From: Pelagicoccus enzymogenes | GTDB taxonomy: Bacteria; Verrucomicrobiota; Verrucomicrobiia; Opitutales; Opitutaceae | Reading direction: 5' to 3' | DNA: 64,000 bases | Assembly (NCBI RefSeq): GCF_014803405.1 | Contig: NZ_JACYFG010000013.1 | Location: 124,001-188,000 of the forward strand | Part shown: positions 51,352-61,600 of the stretch, in pieces | Layout of the letters: every line of letters begins with the position of its first letter | Numbering within the stretch: the stretch's first letter is position 1 | Notes under the pieces: model-generated | Seen by the model: the letters and a program-made list of their open reading frames with translations, nothing else | What the model was told of the DNA's origin: nothing | Databases searched by the model: none | Made by a program: the position numbers and the translations under genes

Positions 51352-52593
51352 ATGTCGGAAGAGTCCACCGAATCGCTGGAGTCCATCATCGCGCGTGCGC
51401 TAGGCGTGGCGGAAGACGACCTCAAAACTCGCTCACCCTCCGAGGTCTGCGCTGAATTGGCCAACGTCGCGACTCAGCGAGAAAAGGAATACAACGAAGC
51501 TCAAGGCCGCATAAACAAGAGAATGGCCAAGACGCGACTTTCCCATATCCAGCAGGCATGCGAGGCATCAAAAAAGTGGAGCAATCGAGAGAGCTTATCC
51601 CAAGTGCTGGATCAGGCTATGGAACTAGCAGATGCCGGGTCCCATTTTCGCGCGATAGATATTCTGAACAGTCATGAGAGCGAATTTAGGGAACTCGAGG
51701 AGTCCCCGCTTAAAGTTCGCTACCATCAAGTACAGGAACTGATTCAAGCAACGGTACGCCCGAAAGAAGCTGAAACACAAAAAGAAGTTTTCCAAGAAAA
51801 GCCTGATCCGATTCCACAACGCGAACCCGAACCTCCTCAGGTAGTTGATGCCAGCCGCCCCCAAGCTGATTCCGCTCCGCATTCGATCCCTTCATTCAGA
51901 GATCCGCCAGAGACGACCAATCGTACAACCGAGCAGACTTCACCGGTGCCGCCCCCTTGCAAACGCTTCACTTACGATTTGGGAGAGAAAGGAAGGCTAC
52001 ACGTCATTGGCCCCGACAAGCCCCTGACCTTCGGCCGCTACAAGAGCCAGCATGGCCCTGACTACGAGCTACTCGCCGCAATCCCCAAAGAAAAAAGCGA
52101 AACCTCTCGCCTTATCCGCATGCTATCTGCTCGCCACGGCTCCATCATCCATAGCGCCGGCCAGTGGGGCATCTTGGACAGCTGGCCCAATCAAGATGTG
52201 AGCTCCACCAATGGGATCTTTATCGAGAAGGTTAAACTAGAGTCTCCCGCCAGCTTCCGCCGCTTGCACGGCAAACACTTATCTTTCGCAACCGCTGACG
52301 AAACGATACCCCTGCCACACTTTCGTATCTATGTCCTGGATGCGAAAACATTCGATGCGCCTGAATCAGTACTTTTGGAACGCCTCGACGCCTTCAAAGA
52401 TCACATACTGCTTCTCGCCGGAGAGGCCGAGCTACCAAACACCTTCGCCCCCCTTTCCTTCAACCGTACCGCAAAGGGATTCACGATTGGAAATGAGCCT
52501 AGCCCAGTCACACCCCAGACCCAAGGCGTTATCAGCTTCGAATCCCTCGAAGTATCACCATTTGAACCCGTCTTCTTCGGCCGGGAGATCTAG
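51352..52593 (+). CDS. FHA domain protein
   Basis: 413 residues from ATG 51352. Helical N-terminus (1-130), a Pro/Glu/Gln-rich linker (about 130-205), then a forkhead-associated domain: LTFGRYKSQHGP carries the phosphothreonine-binding Arg, and the later SSTNGIFIEKVKL the STNG signature. FHA domains bind phosphothreonine, so this is the expected reader of the kinase at 38021. A further beta-rich end (EAELPNTFAPLSFNRTAKGF) follows. Last gene of the module; it converges on the giant gene with 26 bp between stops. Confidence 0.85.
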   Translation: MSEESTESLESIIARALGVAEDDLKTRSPSEVCAELANVATQREKEYNEAQGRINKRMAKTRLSHIQQACEASKKWSNRESLSQVLDQAMELADAGSHFRAIDILNSHESEFRELEESPLKVRYHQVQELIQATVRPKEAETQKEVFQEKPDPIPQREPEPPQVVDASRPQADSAPHSIPSFRDPPETTNRTTEQTSPVPPPCKRFTYDLGEKGRLHVIGPDKPLTFGRYKSQHGPDYELLAAIPKEKSETSRLIRMLSARHGSIIHSAGQWGILDSWPNQDVSSTNGIFIEKVKLESPASFRRLHGKHLSFATADETIPLPHFRIYVLDAKTFDAPESVLLERLDAFKDHILLLAGEAELPNTFAPLSFNRTAKGFTIGNEPSPVTPQTQGVISFESLEVSPFEPVFFGREI

Positions 52594-52619
52594 ATCATCC
52601 CCGAGCGAGTAGATTCGAT

Positions 52620-55600
52620 TCAAAGATTTGGAACATCGGGCGTCTCAATGACAACCGTTCGCACCACTCGGAATCCCAAGTCGTCGTATCCATTGTCGGG
52701 GATCTCTCCATATCGTACAGCTGCGCGACAATCCACCGCATCATCAACCCAGCTACCGCCTCTCTCGATGCGTACACCTCCGTCATCAGGCCCCACAGGA
52801 TCAATCACTGGATCGCTCGAAGGATTCCCTGACCTATCCCAACACCATTCAAGTACGTTGCCATGCATATCATACAGCCCCCATTCATTGGGCTGTTTCT
52901 TCGCAACCTCACTGGTTCTATCGCCACTGTTACCACCGAACCAACCGACCGCATCCAAATTGGGGTCAACCGGATCCACTCCGGTATTTGCAATGGCACC
53001 TGAGTAGAACGCTGTTGTCGTTCCAGCCCGACAGGCGTATTCCCATTCGGCTTCGGTCGGCAAGCGGTAGCCATCGGCGTTCCACTTCGCGAATATGGAG
53101 CCTGTACCACTGCGCAGTACTGCTTCCGGTTCAAAGGTATCACTCGTGTAGTAAACCGGCTCGAAACCATTCATTTCACTACGAGCGTTGCACCATTTAA
53201 CAGCGTCCCACCAACTCACCTCGGTAATCGGATGCGACATGGATGCTCCTTCGAAACTGCCAGCCTTTCCATTTGAAAGATCATCGTAGCCATTTGTAGC
53301 AGCCCATGATCTTACAGAAGTCCAAGTTTCAGCAGTCGTCTCGGTAGCCGACATATAGAAAGAATGAGTCAGCGTAACATCATGAAGCGTTTCGCGTGAT
53401 GCATCACGTCCTGGCTCTTCTGCAGGCGAACCCATCGAGTACGAACCAGCCGGTATAAGAGTGAATTCGTTCATACCGAGAGAAGTATCGCGGCTCAACA
53501 CGATACGGTAAAAGACGGGCTGCGTCGGCGTCGTTACCGTTAGCAGTAACAATCCAGAATCGGATGTGCTTGCCTCTAAAATTGAAACCGCGTTCCACTC
53601 GATAAAATCCACGCTGCTTTCTAGGCTGTAGCTGACCCCGTCTTTAATGGGGCCCACCTCCAGCTTCGTTACTTCGCCAGGCATTACGCTCGTGTGGAGG
53701 CGAGAGTCAAAGTCTACCGGATTGAATCGTCCGATATACTCGAACTGGTTTGTGTGCCCATCTCGGTCTATATCTCCCAGTCGGGTCCAACGCACAACGG
53801 GCTCCGGACGCTCGACCCCGACATATATATCTAGCCATTCGCTAAAAGCATCGTTCTCTCCGGCTTCCAGATCTATTCCAGAGAAGTTGACAACTTCACT
53901 TGCGCCTTCTTCTTGGACCTGTCCCGAGAATGATTTTTCGTTTTCTACAATGGTCATTACAAGCGTCTTGGAGCCTGGAACTGCTGTAGAAATTTCTCCG
54001 GACTCGCTAACATTCGCTTCATCAACAAAAACATCGCCGCTTTCATCGGAGGCTACCACCAACACCTCGCCACTTGGCTTGACCAAGATCGTCGCGCTGC
54101 TGCTTCCACCCGTGCCAACCTCGAAGACCCCTGCGAAAGCAGCAGCCTCCCCGCTTGGTTCACGTCCCAAGACGAAATCTCCTATACATGGCAAATTGCC
54201 GGTTATGTTTCCCTCGTTGGAAAGCGTGAGGTACGTACGTGATCCATTTGGAAGTTTTACCGCAATACGCTTTTCGCCATCTAGGCTAGCTGAGTAAACA
54301 ACGGCATTGTTTCTGTCGCCCTCACCACACACCACAAATACTCTTCCAGTGCTTCCATCAGCGGACAACCAGAGATCGACTCGGTTTTCCACTGTTGAGA
54401 GGCGAATATTGCTGAGCGGGATTAGCTGGCTCGAATAGAAACCTCCCGGACTTGCATTTTGCGTGATGGTAAGCGTTTCGGCCCCTACGCTGACCAAGCC
54501 CACTCTTGCCTCACCAGATAGGTTGGCTTCGAGTTCGTAGCGAAGCGTATGATTGCCGCTACCAGCGGCATCCCCGATTATCGAAATCCAATCGCTATCG
54601 CTTGCTGCTGACCAAGTTTGATTCGTTAGAATTTCGAGAGTTCCTTCGATCGCGAGGCCGACATGAGTCACCTCACTGCTACCAAGGTAAAGATAAGGAG
54701 GTATCTCGTTTACCGTTAAGTTGTAGGTTGCTGAGTAATTCCAACCCACTTTTTCGAACGTATCCCTTTCTGCACTACGGCCTAGTCCAAGCTGTCCGTA
54801 GTTATCAGAACCGAACACGAGCGAGCGTCCGTCAAGCCTTCTTGCAAACCCGCTTGGACCTTCTGTTTTGTGGGCAACTATATCATCAGCAACGACTGAA
54901 TATTTGTTCACCTCACCTTCGGAGTCGGGAACTAGCAACTTCAGCTCACCCGAGTTTGTCAGATAAGAAATGCTGGAGTTGCCCGCGCTAATTGTCGCAA
55001 CTCGGTTGTCTACCAATACGGGAGTGCTATGGATTTCAGAATCGTAATTACCGAGTTCGCCAAACGAGTTTCTACCCGCTCCGAACAACACTCCGTCCGA
55101 GGTTACGAAGAACGTATGCCAATATGTCATAGCAACCTGCTCAACATTCTCCGCGATCCGAACTGGAACTGGCACCATATCTTCAGTCCCTTGCCCTAGC
55201 TCGCCGTATTGATTGCGACCGAAGGTCCAAAGCGAACCATCCGTCTTTATATAGGCAGAATTCCAGCGTGAGGCTGCGACCTGGCTCACACCATCCGCTA
55301 TAAATAAAGGCGTTTGCTGACGCTCTTCGGCCTCGGCCGTAAGCTGACCATATCTGCCATCGCCCAGTCCCCAAAGCGTTCCATCATCCTTGACATAAAG
55401 GAGATGGGCTAGACCCGAAGCTACCGAAACCACAGATTCTGCAATCTGGACGGGTGACTGCTCAAAGGTATCTTCGCCAGTCCCCAATTGGCCTTGAGAG
55501 CTTCGTCCCGATCCCCACAGAGTACCGTCGGTCTTAACAAAATACAGGTTGCTGTCTGAAGGGTATAGCTCGGCCGCGTCTTCTGCGATCACCACTGGCG

Positions 55601-58600
55601 ACGTTCGGTTAACAGTCGTACCATCACCCAATCGTCCCCGACTATTTAGACCCATCGCCCTCAACCTAGCGTCCGAGTCGATGAAGAAGGATTGGTCCAG
55701 GGCTGCAGCGACCGAAATGACATTGTCAGCGATTGGAGATGGAGTGGTAGCCGCTTGCTCTGATCCCATACCCAGCTGACCCGTTTGGTTCCTACCACTG
55801 CTCCAAAGCACACCATCACCGTCGATATAAAGTCCGTGCCCGGAACCGAAGCTCGCTTGTTCGAAACCGACCGGAGTCTCGACAGGTTCATAGTAGTAGG
55901 GTGGAACTGCATCCCCATGCTGCCCTCCTCTATTGTCTCCACTCACCCAAATGGCGGCGTCCCTATTGACGAAGACCGAGAAATAACCTCCAGCAGTGAA
56001 CCTATCGACATCCTCCGCGATAAAGATCGGACTATCGACAGTGCCAATCGACTTGAGCCCAAGTTGCCCAACCGAGCTTTCTCCCATCCCCCAAAGGCTA
56101 TCATCGTCTTTGAGAATCAGAAGGTGGCTTTCTCCAGCTGAGATGTCTTTCACATTTCCGATCTCCGTATTGACTATCGAATCGGAATCCAATCGGTAGA
56201 GCACTGAAGACGAGTCGACAAAATAGGCCATTTCTCTCCAGAGGGCCTCCACTGACTTCACCCCAGAAGCTATGAAAACAGGAGATAGTTGATCCGCCTC
56301 AACTGAATCTCCGAGGATGCCCGATGTGGATTCACCAGCCCCCCAAAGCTCCCCACTGTTCGTCAAGAAGAGTGTTGCGTTGAGTGCATCAGCTGAGATC
56401 GCTTTAAGAGAAAGTGCAAGTTGGGTTGGCGTACTGACCTCATCGTCTTCGCTTCCCACTCCAAGTTCCCCACTCTTGTTTTGGCCCATGGCCCACGCTG
56501 TGCCGTCCGTTTTGACGTAAAAGGTTCTGTCAACGCCTGCTTCTGCGAATTGCACCTCATCTGCTATTCGGTAGGCCTGCTGCTCTTCGTCGATTTCCGC
56601 ACCGCCGGCTGCTGCAGGACTGAAGCTACCGATTCCCCAAAGCACATCATCCTCTGTTATGTAAAGAGCAGCAGAACTACCCGCGGAAACGAATCGAACT
56701 CCCTCCGCTAGCAGGGCGTATCGAGCCCTATTTTCACGATCGCCAAATCGACCCGTCCCCCAAAGCGAACCGTCGCTCCGCAATTGCAGCACGTAGTCAC
56801 GCCCTGAATACAATTCGGTCTGTCGAATACTTCCAGCCCCCTCGCTGACTACAAGTCCGTATTCGCCAGCATCAGCAGATTCCGCTGAGCCTACTGTCAA
56901 CTTGCTCTCCCCATCACCAGACAACTCTACTCCATCTTTAAACCAGCGGTAGCTTGCGTTAATGTCGTTCAGCACTTCCAGCCCCATCGATGCACCCGCA
57001 CCTAAGGTGACTGATTGGTCTTCACCCCAATCCAATACCGCAGGCGATGCCGCTTGCGTAACCTCAAGGATTTGCCCTCCAATCGAAACGGTCCCTCTCC
57101 TAGATTGAGCCGTGGGGTTCTGCAAAACCGCAATTGTCAGTTCAGCATCCACCCTTTCGTGGCTCTCTTCGCCAATTATGATCCAAGGAACAGAGGAGAA
57201 AGCAACCCAAGGTGCGTACGAGCGGAACGAATACAAGAGGTCCGTTTTAGCCTGGTAATCGACTTCAATACCGTTGCTGGGCAACACAACTGGACTCCTC
57301 GTCTCGAAAAAAAGAGGTGAGCCGAATGTTCCGGAGTAGAATTGCGTAACCTGAGAAGATACTGTCGTCTTGTTAGCCACACTGCGACGCAGCTCCCCAA
57401 TTGCGTTAAGGTAGCTGCCTCTCATATTGGAAATCCCGTCCGCAACCTGAACGGGACTAGCCAAATCTCCTTCGGCTCCTGTCTTCAATTCCCCTCTATC
57501 GTTCGTGCCCCAGGCATAAAGCTCTCCGTCTCTTAGGTAGAAATAGTTGCTGCCGGATTGTATACGCACCAGCCCATCGACAAACGGAGCCACCATATAA
57601 GGAGTCGGAGATTCTTGCTCTGAGCTATCTGTACCCAACAACCCTCTGCGGTTGGATCCAAATGACCAAAGAGCCCCGTCGTTTTTCTGGTAAAATACGG
57701 TGCTGCCTAGTGCGTTAACGACCTTGACCTCGTTATCCACTTGATAAACCCGTTCGAACTCTTCCCCATCTGAGAAGTAGCTAGAAATCGACAATGGATT
57801 GCTAAGGCCGCCACCTGACGTTTCCCCTAGCTGGCCTTGGGAGTCCTCTCCCATTGCGAAAAGCTTACCGTCTTGGCTTACCCAATAGATCGCATTTGCA
57901 GAACCGCTCATCGAGATTGCACTCTCCGCTACCTTCACTGGCACTGTCGGATCCTGCAGTGCTAGCGTTCCGCTCGCTATGCCATGAAGCCAAACCGAAC
58001 CGTCAGATTTGCGGTAACCAACGCCATTACCTAAAATGGCGACTTCTTCCACGTCCTGAGCAATCCCTGCCCTTTCCAAGGATAGTGGCTGGTCTTCTCC
58101 TAGAAAATCAGCCGAGAGCCCTGCGATCGACAACTCTCCTGTCTCCTCTAGAAAGAAGTTCGTTCGGCCTGCCGAAACAACGTCAGCGAGATTTGATATG
58201 TCAATGGATGCCGGGTACTTACCCCCTTCAGGTGGTTCAAGTTCAGTAGCGATTGACCCTTGAATACGCCCAGAAGCCCACAACGAGTTGTCGTCTTTCA
58301 CAAATAAACCAACATACTCGTTAACCGAGGCAAAGATGACATCGTCACTTAAGTAAACCGTTTCGCCTCCATTGACATAGAGCTCGCCTGTACCAGTCGT
58401 CCCTGCATTATAGTTTTCGTAAAGAAGAACTGGAGATTGCTGGTTTGGGGTGTAGATCAATTTGTCAGCATAGAACTTCACCGTGCGGAATTCTTCAACA
58501 TTCTCCGCAAGCAACTGAGCTTCATCAAAAGAGTGTCTACTTTGGCTCTGGTCCAGATCAGCGAATAACTCATTTCGATTCCCGAAGACATACAACCCTC

Positions 58601-61600
58601 CATCTGCTTTCTTCACGAGCATTTGGAATCCCAGTCCTTCGACTCCAACCACGCCTTCTCCTATTTGAACTGGAGTAAAGTTGTCCTGCCACCCCAGCTC
58701 TTGAGGAAAGACTCCACTCCACCCTGCTCCTGACGCCCATAAGGTGCCGTCAACCTTCACAAACGCTCCGTAGTAAGAAGCTAAGTCTGCATCGACAACA
58801 TCTGAAGCGATAAAAACTGGACTTAAGCGTGGATCCCGGTCCCCTACGCCAAGCTTACCACTTTGATTCCTCTCATCAACACCGTACAGCGAGTTATCAT
58901 TCTTAATATAGTAATAACCTTGCCATGCTGGATGTACGCTACGCACATCGTTATCAATGTAAGAAAAAACATTCCCGGAAATCGAATAAAGCTCGTCGCT
59001 ATCAGTGATGAAGTAAAATTGGCGGTCAGATCCACTTGAATAGGAGGTCTCCGTACCTGCGATATTTCGTACACTCGACCTAAGCAAAATCCATTCGTTT
59101 TGGACGCTTGAGAACTCTCCTTCAGGGCTGAAACCTTCCGAGCTTATCCCCCAGAGTTCCCCATTGCTTTTCAAGGCAATCGTACTGCCACGAGAATTAT
59201 AAGCACGCTTTACTCCGTCGAGAACCTTAACAGGCTCTGAAATCGTGGAAGTTCTACCATCACCTGTCAGTTGCCCCCATTCATTGGGACCGTATGCAAA
59301 TCCGAATTCGCCATACTGTCCTTGAACCACGGAGTAGATTTCTCCATTCACCTCTATCTGACCTATTCGCAACTCGCCCGAGGAGTTAACTTCCACCTCA
59401 AAACGAACCCCATCTATTCCGCTGTCCTCGCTCGAGAGCACAGTTAGCCATGGGCTCAGACTCTCAGCCGACCAAGCTTCTAATTCATCCAACACAAAAC
59501 CACCATCTGTCGCCTCTTCGCTCTCCAAGAAGATAAAGCGCTCCTCTGTGATGTATCCACTTTCTACAACACCACTTTGCAAAATCTCAATGATAGCACC
59601 GGAAACAGTAACCTCTGCCTTTCGCGGCCCAAGCTTACCATTCTCTTCGATCGAAATACTCAAGGTGCCATCTCCTGAGCCACTAGGTGTATTCAAAGTG
59701 ATCCAGTCATAATCTGCTGTAACTTCCCAATCGAAATTGGACTCTACTTCAATTTCCAGCTCCTGCGAGTCAGATCCAACTTCGAAATGATCTACGTCCA
59801 ATCGCAAATAGTCGTCTCTTTTTGTCAGCGACTTTGACGCGAAAGAAGGAACAAAACAATCCACATAGGCAACCGCTTGAACGAGCATTGTTTCACTGAC
59901 CTCGAATGGCCCTTCGTACAAGATACCATCTGCTTCTGGAGGGTAGCCATCCACAGTGTAATAGATCACAGCAGAATCGCTTGGATGCGAGATCGTCACG
60001 GTTGTTGACACGGGGAACCCCTCTCTCTCCGCTTCGATTACCGGACTCTCGGCTACTCCGTGCCTAAAGCTAACTACGATTGTATCCGTGCTACTATTAC
60101 CATTTGAGTCCACCACCTCCAACGTGACGGTATTCGATCCAGATTCTTCTTCGAGTTCGTATTCAGCGGGTCCGATTAACATCGCGGCGATCGCAGTCTC
60201 TCCGTCAACCGACTTAATCTCTCCGGCCTCAGACCACAACCAGGTCCAGCTTACAATATCATCATCTGGATCAACGGATGCCGAGCCATCCAAGTCGACC
60301 GAGACGTAGCAATCACCATCGGAATCTGTCGCAACGGTATCTGCTCCCGCATTGGCAACCGGATTTCGAGGTACTGTACCATTTAAACTGAATACGCCTT
60401 CGAGTGACCTATCACTCGACAGGAGGAAACTGAACGAATTCTCGCTACTCACAAATTGGTCATTCTCGTACCAACTCTCGAATTCATATCCCTCGCTTGC
60501 GCTAGCATTTACCATGACGGCGGTTCCGGGGGCATAGATGCCATCACCGTAAACCCTCCCGCCTGTCTCCGAGCTCGATGAAAGGTTTAGAAAATAAGGC
60601 TCGGTGTAGACTGCCTCAATTGAACGAGTTGTTCGGTTTCCAGAGCCATCTTCTGCTTCGACCACAATCTGATTCGAGCCGACGTCCAATTCAATCCCTT
60701 CAATTTTCAAGATCCCTTGAGAACCAGAGATTTCGGTAAACGATCCGCCGTCAACAGAGTATCGAATAGTTATCGGAGCCGCATCCGAATAGGTAGCAAG
60801 AATATCGAGTGTAGAAACAAGAGTTTCAAACGGTGAGCTTTCTGGTGAGACGATTTCCAAATTGGGAGCGACCGTATCAACTCCAGTCCCGCTGAAATTC
60901 AATTCCACGTCAGCATTCAAGCTGTCGTTTGTTCCGAATGTCAGCGTATGCGAATCGGAACCAACGCCATTCGGCGTATAGGTCATTCTCAAACGCACAT
61001 AGTCTCCCACCGCCACCGAGACCTGCCCATTGCTCAGAACCTCTCCTCCAAACGATTCGATCGAATACCCAATTTCACTGGGTGAAGAAAATCCAGACAG
61101 CAACATCAGGCTGCTGCCTATGTTCTTGAGTCTAAAAATCTTCTCTGAGCTCGAATCCCCCAACTCGATTTCGCCAAATTCGTGTTCGCCTGAAGACACC
61201 GCTCCATCGTCGTTCAACAATGAAAAAACAGCTACGTTTTCTACAGTGAGGAGCACCGAATTGCTCGCCAATCCATTTGCAAGAACCTCCAGTCGCCCCG
61301 TCGCAGCATCTGAAGGTACAACGAACGTAATCGTCGAAGAGCTCCAGCTTAGGGTTTCTAGCTCAACTCCATCCAACGATAGTTTACCCGCACTCGAGAA
61401 ATCGTTTCCATCAACTGTAACCACTGTTCCTGTTGAGACAACTAACGGTGTAACGCTTGTAATCAAAGGCGGATCTTCAAGCACTCGGATCCGAAAGCTC
61501 TCAAGCACCCGCTTGCCATTCATATCTAGAAAAACATTCGCGGTACGTGTTCCCGCTGTTTCATTGTTCGGTATATCGAAATCTATTTCTATTCGACGGT

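Noticed and set aside
36053-52593. Type VI secretion system suggested by kinase, PP2C and FHA genes
   Set aside because: None of the TssB/C, TssM, VgrG, Hcp or ClpV proteins is encoded in the window.
54500-59300. CRISPR or satellite array suggested by repeated motifs
   Set aside because: The periodicity is at protein level (RCC1 units) with variable DNA; there are no constant direct repeats with spacers.
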